Source: JBCBTD01 sp039818825 (lineage in GTDB: Bacteria > Pseudomonadota > Alphaproteobacteria > Geminicoccales > Geminicoccaceae). From it: DNA of 64,000 nucleotides. Position numbers and translations under genes: made by a program. Of the stretch, positions 1 through 8,687 are shown one piece after another. How positions within the stretch are numbered: position 1 is the first letter of the stretch; each line of letters opens with the position of its first letter. A model generated the notes under the pieces. It was not told the DNA's origin. It did not search any database and saw only the letters and a list, made by a program, of their open reading frames with translations. The stretch lies in NCBI GenBank assembly GCA_039818825.1, contig JBCBTD010000011.1, forward strand, positions 29,605 to 93,604. The letters are read 5' to 3'.

Positions 1-1
1 C

Positions 2-2572
2 AACAGCGTCTACCACCAAGCGCTGTCCTTGCCCCAGAATCCGCAGACCAACTCGATTTGGGTGACCCGGAAGATTGCCCAGCCGGTCCCGTCTACGGCG
101 ACGCCGCAGAACGCCTCGCTCTACGCAATGCATGCCCAGGCCGTGGACGGCAACGGCAACAGTGCGGGTACGCAGGTCATCGACGTCACCGCCGATCATG
201 CGGTGACCGTCGTGGTCGACGACGTTGCTCACCATGTCGGTCCGAGCACGTCGATCCCGCTGCAAACCGACCGGACCGGCAAGCTCACGATCTACTTGCA
301 GGCTGCCGATCTGAAGCCGCCGAAGATCACCTTCACCGTTTCGGGTAGCGCCGCCTCACGCTGGTGCCAAGGCGACACGATCCAGGTGAAGACCACCGAC
401 ACCAACCCGGTCGCGCCGCCGCCCGAGTCCGTCAGCAACCGGTTGCAGAACAACGACCCGACTCGGGTCGTCACCAACGCAAGCCTGACGACGGCGCCGG
501 CCCAGCCGGGCACCTCGCCGGCTACCGGCCAGGACAAGACCATCCCGCAGTTGATGAGTTCGACCTACGCCAGCGGCGACCCTTCGGGCTCGGCGTGCTC
601 GTCCTTGATCCAGGCGGGATCATGGGTGGACCCGAACAATACCCACGACGACGGGACGATCGACACCAGCAAGCTGAAGGTGCGCCACTGGCGGATCGAC
701 TTCAGCCATCCGGACGGTGCGGAGTTCGCGATCCTCACCGAAGATCACGCCAAAGCGCTCGTTGCCAAGGCGCGTCCGCTCGGCAGCGGTTCCGGCGCGT
801 TCGGCGACGTCTGCGAATTCTTCAAGCACATGTTCAAGCAGTTGGACACGTTCGTTGCCACGGTCGAGAAAGACACGAAGACCGGGGTCGAGCAGCTCAA
901 GATCGTGTTCAACGACACGATGCAGTTTCTCATCTCGACAGCCAAAGACGCCGGCGCCGCGATGGAAACGATTTTCTCGAAGATTGCCGACGGCATAGAA
1001 GAGGTTGCCAATGACATTTACGAGGCGATCAAGCGGGTGATCGAGTGGCTGAAGATGTTGTTCGATTGGCAGGACATCATCAATACCCACAACGTGATGA
1101 AGAACGCGATCAATGCCGGACTCACCAATCTGGTGACGACGTTCGACGACGTCGATGCGGCGATCGAAAGCTGGCTGAAGTCGGCGCAAACCGGGCTGGA
1201 TGCCGCGCTCGGGAAGGTCGACCAGACGTTCGGCAGCTCGACGTCGTTCAACAGCATGGTCAACGGGCTGCCCCCGTCGAGTGCGACGGGCATGGGTGTC
1301 GTCCCCAAGGGCCTTGCCGCCACCGCCAACACCCTGGCGGGCACGCCGACGACCAACACCCAGCAGCAGCACGCCGGCAAGGCCAACTACGTCTCCAGCA
1401 AAACCAACACCTACTACGGAAACCAGCAGACGGCCGCGGCTTCTGCGGCTCTCGCTGGCAGCGATCCTGCCGGAGCCATCACCCAAGCGTTCGTCGACAG
1501 CATCTACGACAACGCCGATTACGCTGCATACCTGAAACAGCTGACCGATTTCGTCAGCAGCATCTGGGCCAATCCGCAGGATTTCTTCGATCTGATCATT
1601 CAAGGCCTGATCGATGCGGCGATGGATTTGTTGAACCTGTTGATCGAAGCGATCGAGGCGGTGCTGACCGCGATCGCGAACCTGGTCGGGTCAGCGATCA
1701 ACGCTGCGAAGCAGGCGCTCAACCACCAGATCGACATCCCGATCCTGAGCTGGCTGTGGGAGAACGTGATCTCCGGCAGTCCGCTGACCTTGCTCGACTT
1801 GGTTTGCCTGCTAGCCGCCGTGCCGGTGACGATCATCTACAAGTTGATGTACGGCGCCGGCAACGCGCCGTTCTCGAAGAGCGACGCCTCGATGGCGTTC
1901 CCCTGGCCGAAAGACCCGTTCAGTGCGTTGGGCGAAGGCACGACCCTGGCCGCTCCCGAGGGCGCGGTTGCCGCCACGCCGCAACAGATGATGGCGCTGG
2001 GGATCACGGGCGGCATCCTCATCACGCTGCTTCAGTCCACCTCCCAGTTCGCCGTCGATGCGCAGCAACTGGCGAACATTCCCGACGAGGAGGCAGATCC
2101 GCTGACGCAATGGGCCTCGCGTGGCCTGTGCGTCACCTCCGTTTATCTTCAGGTGGTGGGGGCAATGGGCATCAACTGGACGGGGACCAAGCCAAGCGAT
2201 CAAGCCAACGCCGCCGCCTGGGCTATGGGTCTGTTCCCGATGACGGCCAATCTGATCTTCACCTTCTTCGGTTCGAAGAAAGCCGTCACGGAGTTCGTCG
2301 ACGACTACGGCAACGACATGACGAGCTGCATGCAGTTGATGGCATTGGGCTTCGGCATTTGGCAGGCGACGGAGCAAGGCCTGGACAAGGCCGACTACAC
2401 CGGCTGGGACGTCGCCGCGTCGGTCATCTGCCCGTTGCCGGGGATCTTCTGCTGTATGATGAACACGACGCCGCTTGCCGAAGACACCGCACTCGGCTGT
2501 GCCGCCTACGACCTCTGGACGTCGATCGGCGCCGGCGTCGTCACGTGCGGCGCTGCCATCGTGGACAACTGA
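2..2572 (+). CDS. large uncharacterised helical protein, 5' end missing
   Basis: The frame is open from the window edge, so the N-terminus is lost and 856 residues are visible. I do not recognise a characterised family. The visible start is beta-rich and Ser/Thr/Pro-rich. About residues 265-400 form a long run of amphipathic helices that ends in the striking motif WLKMLFDWQDIINTH. A Gln/Asn/Thr/Ala-rich stretch follows, then a second helical block with hydrophobic segments near residues 550-580 and 600-625 and more hydrophobic helices towards the C-terminus. From memory, large uncharacterised fungal and bacterial proteins carry a similar Trp-Asp-Ile-Thr-His segment, but I cannot confirm this. 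Base composition differs from the neighbours: the row 961-1020 has 26 G or C in 60, against 44 in 60 at 3001-3060. Lateral acquisition is possible. That the frame is coding is clear; any role in membrane contact or toxicity would be speculation. Confidence 0.8.
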   Translation, partial: NSVYHQALSLPQNPQTNSIWVTRKIAQPVPSTATPQNASLYAMHAQAVDGNGNSAGTQVIDVTADHAVTVVVDDVAHHVGPSTSIPLQTDRTGKLTIYLQAADLKPPKITFTVSGSAASRWCQGDTIQVKTTDTNPVAPPPESVSNRLQNNDPTRVVTNASLTTAPAQPGTSPATGQDKTIPQLMSSTYASGDPSGSACSSLIQAGSWVDPNNTHDDGTIDTSKLKVRHWRIDFSHPDGAEFAILTEDHAKALVAKARPLGSGSGAFGDVCEFFKHMFKQLDTFVATVEKDTKTGVEQLKIVFNDTMQFLISTAKDAGAAMETIFSKIADGIEEVANDIYEAIKRVIEWLKMLFDWQDIINTHNVMKNAINAGLTNLVTTFDDVDAAIESWLKSAQTGLDAALGKVDQTFGSSTSFNSMVNGLPPSSATGMGVVPKGLAATANTLAGTPTTNTQQQHAGKANYVSSKTNTYYGNQQTAAASAALAGSDPAGAITQAFVDSIYDNADYAAYLKQLTDFVSSIWANPQDFFDLIIQGLIDAAMDLLNLLIEAIEAVLTAIANLVGSAINAAKQALNHQIDIPILSWLWENVISGSPLTLLDLVCLLAAVPVTIIYKLMYGAGNAPFSKSDASMAFPWPKDPFSALGEGTTLAAPEGAVAATPQQMMALGITGGILITLLQSTSQFAVDAQQLANIPDEEADPLTQWASRGLCVTSVYLQVVGAMGINWTGTKPSDQANAAAWAMGLFPMTANLIFTFFGSKKAVTEFVDDYGNDMTSCMQLMALGFGIWQATEQGLDKADYTGWDVAASVICPLPGIFCCMMNTTPLAEDTALGCAAYDLWTSIGAGVVTCGAAIVDN

Positions 2573-2659
2573 GGCCGGCGGGAACGGCGGTGTGAACGGG
2601 CCTCGTCGACATAGTGAACACGCGCATCCCGACGAAGCGATCCCCATGGGTGCTTTCCT

Positions 2660-2677
2660 GGGCGCGCCGGCGCGCCC
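2660..2677. repeat. 18-bp perfect GC palindrome
   Basis: Two 9-base arms, GGGCGCGCC and its complement, meet with no spacer about 90 bases after the stop of the first gene. Smaller GC-rich partial inverted repeats follow. There is no T-tract, so this is at best a weak Rho-independent terminator. It may be only a composition effect. Confidence 0.4.
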
Positions 2678-2796
2678 GAACGGCGCACCCGGCGGTGCGT
2701 GGGTGGCCCTGAAACTGGCGGAATCCCGCACCTTTACCCACGCTTAACGCGGCGGCGCGATGCTCTCGGATCATCCCGGTTCGAGGAGCCCCGGCC

Positions 2797-4233
2797 GTGG
2801 CCACGCATCCGCTTCGTCTAGAAAACCCGACCATCGTGGCGCGCACCGACGCGCGTCCCGCGATGGTGACGGCGTTTCTCGGCGGTGCGATCGTCGCCTG
2901 GGGTGCTGCGGGCGGTACGGTCGACCACGCCCAGCTGTCGATCTGTCTGCTTGCGTCGCTCGCCTGGATGGCGACCCGCCTCGATCCGACCTTGATCGCC
3001 GTTACGGGTGCGTTGGCGCTCACCGCCGTCACCGTGCTGGCTGGCGGCGTCGCCTCCTCGCCGCTGGCGCACCTGGGGGACGACACGACGGTGCTGATCG
3101 TCGGGGCCTTCGTGCTGGCAAAAGCGGTCGATCGCAGCGGCCTTGCCGCCGCTTTGACCGACCGGGTGATCGGTTCCGCCTCGGGCCGCTTCGCGCTCGC
3201 CCGGCTCGGTTGCGGTGTGTTCGCAACGACGTTTCTCATTCCCGCTACGTCCGCGCGTGCCAGCGTCCTCGTGCCCGTCGTCGAGCGTGCGAAGGCGCGG
3301 GCGACGACCCGCGGTGCGCAGCGGACCATCGCGCTGATGGCCCCGCTGATCGTCGTGCTCGGCGCCATCGCGTCGCCGATCGCCGCCGGCGCCAATCTGT
3401 TGGCGATCCAGGTGCTCACGGCACAGACCGGCGAGCCGCTGTCGTTCGCCACCTGGATCGCCGCCGCCGCGCCGTTCGGGTTGCTGATCTCCGTCGTTGC
3501 CGTGGTGGTCGCCTGGGCGCTCTTTCGCCACGACGACCGGGCGCCTGACGCCGTCGCGGCCACGGCCGAGGGCGCGGCCGCCGATGTCGGTGACCCTGCC
3601 GCCAAGTACCGGGTCGCCCTGGTGCTGGCGGGGGCCGTGGTGCTTTGGACGACTGCCGGGGTGCATCCGCTGGAGCCGACCCTGGTCGCGATCCTGGCTG
3701 CGGTCCTGGTGACCTTGCCGGGCTACGGAGCCCTGACGTTGCCCCAGGCGCTCAAGGGCGTCGATTGGGCGCTGATCGTGCTGCTGGCCGCGGCCGCGCA
3801 GATCGGCGAGGTGGTGTCCGGTAACGGTCTGGTCGCCACGGGCGTCGACGACACGGCGAGGATGATCGCCGGTCTCGACGCCGCCGCCGTGCCGATCGTC
3901 ATCGGTGCGCTGGCCCTGGTGGCGATGCTCGCGCATCTGGTCGTGACCTCGCGGACCGCGCGCGCAGCGTTGCTTCTGCCCGGTTCACTGGCGATCGCCG
4001 CTGCCGCTGGTCTCGACCCCGCCGTCGCTGCCCTCACCGTCGCCGCCGGCACGGGCTTTTGCATCCTGACGCCGGTCGGCTCGAAAGCGCTGTTGGTGTT
4101 CGCCGGCAGTGGCGGTGCCGATCTGGCACGCAACGATCTCTACCGCTCGGGCTCGATCATCCTGCCGGTGCAGCTGTTGCTCACCTTGGTGTTCGCCCTC
4201 TGGGTCTGGCCGTCGTTGGTGGGTGGGGCCTGA
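2797..4233 (+). CDS. SLC13-like (divalent anion:sodium symporter type) permease
   Basis: A 478-residue integral membrane protein with about 11-12 hydrophobic segments. It shows the two-fold internal symmetry of the SLC13/DASS ion-transporter superfamily: the related segments TSARASVLVP (about residue 150) and TSRTARAALLLP (about residue 385) sit where SLC13 proteins carry their paired Ser-Asn-Thr sodium and substrate loops. The start is GTG, with GAGGAG about 11 bases upstream. The stop is one base before the ATG of a glycerate kinase gene, so the two form one transcription unit. This suggests the substrate is glycerate or a related carboxylate, which is inference from context only. The loop residues differ from the canonical SNT, so substrate and coupling ion may differ too. 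Confidence 0.8.
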   Translation: MATHPLRLENPTIVARTDARPAMVTAFLGGAIVAWGAAGGTVDHAQLSICLLASLAWMATRLDPTLIAVTGALALTAVTVLAGGVASSPLAHLGDDTTVLIVGAFVLAKAVDRSGLAAALTDRVIGSASGRFALARLGCGVFATTFLIPATSARASVLVPVVERAKARATTRGAQRTIALMAPLIVVLGAIASPIAAGANLLAIQVLTAQTGEPLSFATWIAAAAPFGLLISVVAVVVAWALFRHDDRAPDAVAATAEGAAADVGDPAAKYRVALVLAGAVVLWTTAGVHPLEPTLVAILAAVLVTLPGYGALTLPQALKGVDWALIVLLAAAAQIGEVVSGNGLVATGVDDTARMIAGLDAAAVPIVIGALALVAMLAHLVVTSRTARAALLLPGSLAIAAAAGLDPAVAALTVAAGTGFCILTPVGSKALLVFAGSGGADLARNDLYRSGSIILPVQLLLTLVFALWVWPSLVGGA

Positions 4234-4234
4234 G

Positions 4235-5491
4235 ATGGGGCCACACGACACGATCCAGCGCCCACTCACGGTCCTCGTGGCGCCGTCCGGGTTCAAGGAG
4301 AACCTCAGCGTCGACGAGACCATCCAGCACATCATCACCGGCGGTCGCCGCGCCATGGCCGACGCCCGTTTCATGTCGATCCCGATGGTCGACGGCGGCG
4401 AAGGGTTCACCGAGGCGCTGATCAACGCCACCGGCGGTACCAAGATTCCGGTCAACGTCACGGGCCCGCTGGGCGACCCGGTGGGGGCCGCGTTCGGCAT
4501 CCTCGGCGGCGTCGAGCGGCGGATCGCGGTGCTCGAGATGGCGGCGGCCGCCGGGCTGCGCCTGGTTCCGCGCGGCCACCGTGACCCACGCGTGACCACC
4601 AGCTACGGTGTGGGTGAGTTGATCAAGGCGGCGCTCGACGCCGGTGCCGAGGAGATCATCGTCGGTTGCGGCGACAGCGGCATCAACGACGGCGGTGCCG
4701 GCATGGCGCAAGCATTGGGCGTGGGCCTGCTCGACGCGGGCGGCAGCCCCATCGGCCGCGGCGGCGCCGAACTCGCGAGGCTCCATCGGATCGATCTCGC
4801 GGACCGCGACCCGCGGCTTGCGGACACCGCGATCGAGGTGGCGGTCAACTGGTACAACGTGTTGTTGGGCCCGCGTGGCGTCGCCCGCGTGTTCGGGCCG
4901 CAGAAGGGCGCGACACCGGAAATGGTCGAGCAGCTCGAGCAGGCTCTCGAACGCTACGCCGCCGTGATCCAGGAAACGACCGGGATGGACGTCGGCATGG
5001 CGCCCGGCAGCGGCGCTTCCGGCGGCCTCGGCACGGGGCTCGCCGCACTGCTCGGCGCCACCTTGCGGCCGCGCTACCAGGTCGTGCTTCGCTATCTCGA
5101 CGTCGAAGGCAAGCTGGCCGAAGCCGACGTGGTGGTGACGGCGGAGGGCCGGCTCGACGAACAGACGCCCCGCGGCAAGGTTCCGGCCGAGGTCGCACGA
5201 CGCGCGTCGCGGCGGGGCATCCCGACTTTGTGCCTGGCGGGCGGCTTGTCGCCGGTCGCCGACGTCGTGCTCGACCACGGCGTGACGGCGTTCTTCAGCA
5301 TCGCCGACGGGCCGCTGACCCTGGCGGAGTCCATGCAGTCGGCCGGACGGCTGTTGGAGCGCGCCGCCGAGCAGGCACTTCGGGCGTTCGCCTCCGGCCT
5401 CGCGATGGGCCGCCAGCAAGCCAACGACGACCGGGACGCGGCGTCCCGGCGCACGGCCGACAGCGAGACGCCGGTGCTGGAACCTGCCTGA
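4235..5491 (+). CDS. glycerate kinase (GlxK family)
   Basis: 418 residues, the usual length for the GlxK/GarK glycerate kinase family, which phosphorylates D-glycerate (usually to 2-phosphoglycerate) in the cytoplasm. The N-terminal APSGFKENLS segment matches the family phosphate-binding motif (APDSFKGSLS type). It is followed by MVDGGEGFTEAL, the Gly-rich GCGDSGINDGGAGMAQALG, and a C-terminal TAEGRLDEQTPRGK. The chosen ATG lies one base after the stop of the upstream permease gene, consistent with translational coupling. An upstream in-frame start would overlap the permease by over 100 bases and add residues unlike the family. The gene pair suggests uptake followed by phosphorylation of glycerate, feeding lower glycolysis. 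Confidence 0.92.
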   Translation: MGPHDTIQRPLTVLVAPSGFKENLSVDETIQHIITGGRRAMADARFMSIPMVDGGEGFTEALINATGGTKIPVNVTGPLGDPVGAAFGILGGVERRIAVLEMAAAAGLRLVPRGHRDPRVTTSYGVGELIKAALDAGAEEIIVGCGDSGINDGGAGMAQALGVGLLDAGGSPIGRGGAELARLHRIDLADRDPRLADTAIEVAVNWYNVLLGPRGVARVFGPQKGATPEMVEQLEQALERYAAVIQETTGMDVGMAPGSGASGGLGTGLAALLGATLRPRYQVVLRYLDVEGKLAEADVVVTAEGRLDEQTPRGKVPAEVARRASRRGIPTLCLAGGLSPVADVVLDHGVTAFFSIADGPLTLAESMQSAGRLLERAAEQALRAFASGLAMGRQQANDDRDAASRRTADSETPVLEPA

Positions 5492-6168
5492 CCCACGTCC
5501 CGCCGGGTACGAACTGGCTCGGACCGATCATGTGTCGAGGCGAGCAGCGGTGCCCGTGGCGGCGTCTTTCACTTCGAGCCCGCCGGCATTCGTCGCCGCG
5601 AGTTGGCGACCGGGTTGGCGAACCAGCCGCGACGGACCTGCTGCGTTCGCGCTGCGGCCGTTGGCGAAGCCAATCGTCGTGCACGTGTTGCCAGCCTTCA
5701 TCCCCCGGCCGGTCGACACACGGGCGGCAACGTCGGGCATCGTGCCGATGCGTGATTTTGCGGAACCGGAGCGGGTGCTGGGGACGTGCCCTTACGGCTT
5801 CGTCCTCCGACGCTCGGCGTACCCGCCGGGGCCGTGGCAGGAGTGCGCTGCTCTCGTTTCGGCAGGCGACCCTAGCCGCTGAACCAACATCAAGAGCTCG
5901 ATGGCGCCAGGGTCATCCTCGACGGCATGGCTCATGTCGGTCGGCTAGCGGCTGCGACCAAGACCTGTTCGCGGAACGAGCTGTGGCGCCAGGACAACCG
6001 CGCTCGACCAAAGCCTGAACGCGTACCAGGTCCTGCAGGGCGATCGTCGCGGAGCAGAACCTCTCGATCCCTATCGCGACCGTCGCGGGCGACGGTGCAT
6101 CGTCATGGTCGAGGCGGACGGGGTCAGGGACCTGGAGACCGCCCGTCCGAGCGACTTCGGCGCCGCCC
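5492..6168. other. 677-bp stretch without a convincing gene
   Basis: It lies between the convergent ends of the glycerate kinase and GGDEF-EAL genes. All six frames are open only in short Arg/Pro/Ala-rich pieces of the kind that high GC produces by chance. I see no ribosome-binding site with a plausible start, no tRNA fold, no repeat array and no clear terminator. It could be a decayed gene, but I could not align any stretch to a family. Confidence 0.5.
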
Positions 6169-8658
6169 TCAGGCGTCGACCGTCGCGCGCTGCCGCTTCT
6201 TGCGGGGCGCCGGTTCCGGCTGAGGTGTGTCAGGCAACAGCTCGCGCTCTAGCAGCCACGGCATCACGTCGTCGGGCGCGATCGCCGGCGACATGAAGAA
6301 GCCTTGGTACTCGTGGCAGCCCTGTTCGCCGAGGAACGCGAGCTGCTCCCGGGTTTCGACGCCTTCGGCGAGGATCTCCATGCCGACCGCCTTCGCCATG
6401 TCGACGATCGCCTTGAAGACGACGCGGTCGGTGCCGTTGCGGTGCGCGTCCTGGACGAACGAGCGATCGATCTTCAGCCGGTCGGCCGGCAGCTGCTTCA
6501 GGTAGCTGAGGCTCGAATATCCGGTGCCGAAATCATCGATCGCAACCTGGACGCCGATGGCACGTAGTGCGTTGAGCTTGCGCACCGTGTCCGCGAGATC
6601 GCTGACGGCGGCGCGCTCGGTGACCTCGATCTCCAGCTTGGCGGGATCGGCATCGCAGCTCTTCAACGCCTCGAGCGTGTAGTCGACGAAGTCGTCCTGC
6701 TGCAGCGTCAGCGCGGTGACGTTGACGGCGATGCGCAGGTCGCCGAGACCCTGGGCGGCCCAGCGCTTGAGCTGCTCGCAAGCGGTGCTGATGACCCAGC
6801 GGTCGATCTGGATGATGACGCCGCTGGTTTCGGCGATCGGGATGAAGGTTCCGGGCGACACCGCGCCGAGCTTCGGATGGTGCCAGCGGAGCAGAGCTTC
6901 GCAGCCGACGACGGTGCCGGACGCGATGTCGACTTGCGGTTGGTAGTAGACGCACAAGCCGTGGACGGCGACGGCGCGCCGGAGCTCGGTCTCGATCTCC
7001 AGCCGCTGGTTGGCGGCCGTATCCATCATCGGCTCGAAGAACCGTGCGGCGTTGCGCCCCCGTTCCTTGGCCCAGTACATCGCCCGGTCGGCGTTCTGGA
7101 TCAGCGTCTCGGGTTCGGTGCCGTGGTCCGGAAACAAGGCGATGCCGATGCTGGCGCCGACCAGCGCCTGGCGTTCGCCGAGATTGAAGGGCTCTCGAAG
7201 CGCTTCCAGCAAGCGCTCGGCGATCCGTGCCGCTTCCGACGTCGTTGCCAGTTGCCGGCAGACGATGGTGAACTCGTCGCCGCCCAGGCGGGCGAGCAAC
7301 GGGTTGCCGTCGCCCCAGCCCAGCACGTCGTCGCCGCGCAGCGTCCCCTGGAGGCGCTCCGCGACGTTGCGCAGCAGCCGATCGCCGACGTCGTGGCCGT
7401 AGCTGTCGTTGATCATCTTGAAGTGGTCGAGGTCGACGAAGAACACCGCGAGCTTGCTGCGCTCGCGCTGGGCTTCGATCACCGCCCGCGACAGCTCCTG
7501 GCGGAACTGCACACGATTGGGCAGGTCGGTCACGCTGTCGAAGTAGGCGAGCTTGCGGACGCGGAGGTCCTGCGCCAGCCACACCGTCGCCTGCCCGTCC
7601 GGCAGCTTCGACGCCGACAAGAGCACCGGAATGCGGCCTTCGCGCTTGGTCACCACGCGCGTCTCCAACGGTGCGCCGCCGATGCTGTCCGTCAGGGTTT
7701 GGTCGTTGGGGGTGGTTTCGCGGCAAACGAGCTTGCGCAGCCGCTTTTGATAGAGGCCCGTCTCGGTGTGGCCGAACAGGCGGCTGGCGGCCCTGTTGGC
7801 CAGCGTGATCCGGCCGTTGGCGTCGACCACCAGTAGGGCTTCCGACATCGATTGGATGATGTGATTGACGTGATCGCGCGAGACCGTCGATCGCCTGAGC
7901 CGCAGCAGCATCCGATTGAACGACACCGCCAGATGCTGGATTTCGTCGTTGCTACGAATGACCTGGGTGCGGCCGAACTCCCCGTCCGACGCCAGTTGCG
8001 TCATGTCGAGCAACGCGTCGAGCGACCTGCGGGTGCGCTTCAAGAGCAATGCGGTCGCAAGCAAGCCGGCCGCCGCGAACACGGCGGCGATGATGACGGT
8101 TTGCCGGCGGAGGCGCGCCAGCTGCTCGTACATCGACGCGAGCGACAGCTCCAGCCGGACCGCGCCGATGTCGCCGCCACCCAGGAACACGGGTGCTACT
8201 GCCGTGACCGACGTGTCATCGAGCCGGACCAGGGAGGAGCGTGCCTCTTTGGCAGCGTCGATCAGCGGATCCTCGATCGGTACGAACAAGGCACCGCCCG
8301 CGTTGCCATCGCTGAGCAGTAGGCCCTGACCGTCGACCACGATGGCCGACGTAACGCCGCGCACGTTGCCTAGATCGGCGAGCCCCATCGCCAGGTCCTC
8401 GAGCCGATAGTCGGCCAACTGGACGCCGGCGAGCCGCGCTTGCGCATTCGCCATCGTCAAGGCGCGATCTTCGATCTCGCCGCGGACCTGGGCGCCCACC
8501 AGCGCGTTGGTGCCGATGCCCAACGCCAGCGCCGTGCCGACGATCGTCAAGGTCTGGACGATCCCGAAGCGCCGCGCGAGGCCGTGAGTCGCGGCCCGCC
8601 AAACCCGGCGGACCCCGAACCTGAGCCTGGTCGTCGTAGTGCCGTTTCGCTTGATCAC
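6169..8658 (-). CDS. membrane c-di-GMP protein: HAMP-PAS-GGDEF-EAL
   Basis: 829 residues. TM1 is at about 31-55 and TM2 at about 187-208, enclosing a periplasmic sensor of some 130 residues. HAMP (about 209-262), PAS (about 270-375), GGDEF and EAL domains follow. The cyclase signature ARLGGDEF is intact. The inhibitory I-site RxxD expected just before it is absent, and a short GWGDGNPL insertion lies there. The phosphodiesterase half keeps EALLRW, DDFGTGYSSL, LKIDRSF and LAEGVET, so c-di-GMP hydrolysis is expected to work. The GTG start has GGAGG 7 bases upstream. It lies 29 bases downstream of a PhnD-type binding protein gene on the same strand, so the binding protein may present a ligand to the periplasmic sensor. 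Net activity, synthesis or breakdown, cannot be read from sequence. Confidence 0.92.
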   Translation of the reverse strand: MIKRNGTTTTRLRFGVRRVWRAATHGLARRFGIVQTLTIVGTALALGIGTNALVGAQVRGEIEDRALTMANAQARLAGVQLADYRLEDLAMGLADLGNVRGVTSAIVVDGQGLLLSDGNAGGALFVPIEDPLIDAAKEARSSLVRLDDTSVTAVAPVFLGGGDIGAVRLELSLASMYEQLARLRRQTVIIAAVFAAAGLLATALLLKRTRRSLDALLDMTQLASDGEFGRTQVIRSNDEIQHLAVSFNRMLLRLRRSTVSRDHVNHIIQSMSEALLVVDANGRITLANRAASRLFGHTETGLYQKRLRKLVCRETTPNDQTLTDSIGGAPLETRVVTKREGRIPVLLSASKLPDGQATVWLAQDLRVRKLAYFDSVTDLPNRVQFRQELSRAVIEAQRERSKLAVFFVDLDHFKMINDSYGHDVGDRLLRNVAERLQGTLRGDDVLGWGDGNPLLARLGGDEFTIVCRQLATTSEAARIAERLLEALREPFNLGERQALVGASIGIALFPDHGTEPETLIQNADRAMYWAKERGRNAARFFEPMMDTAANQRLEIETELRRAVAVHGLCVYYQPQVDIASGTVVGCEALLRWHHPKLGAVSPGTFIPIAETSGVIIQIDRWVISTACEQLKRWAAQGLGDLRIAVNVTALTLQQDDFVDYTLEALKSCDADPAKLEIEVTERAAVSDLADTVRKLNALRAIGVQVAIDDFGTGYSSLSYLKQLPADRLKIDRSFVQDAHRNGTDRVVFKAIVDMAKAVGMEILAEGVETREQLAFLGEQGCHEYQGFFMSPAIAPDDVMPWLLERELLPDTPQPEPAPRKKRQRATVDA

Positions 8659-8687
8659 GACGGTGCCTCCTCGGCGCGTGCGTGGCT

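Noticed and set aside
620..1603. Minus-strand frame of 327 codons opposite the first gene
   Set aside because: Arg/Val/Asp-rich composition of a shadow; no start signal or motif, and the plus frame is longer and continuous.
5532..5882. Open frame of 116 codons in the gene-poor stretch
   Set aside because: Pro/Arg/Ala-rich, no ribosome-binding site, no similarity that I recognise.
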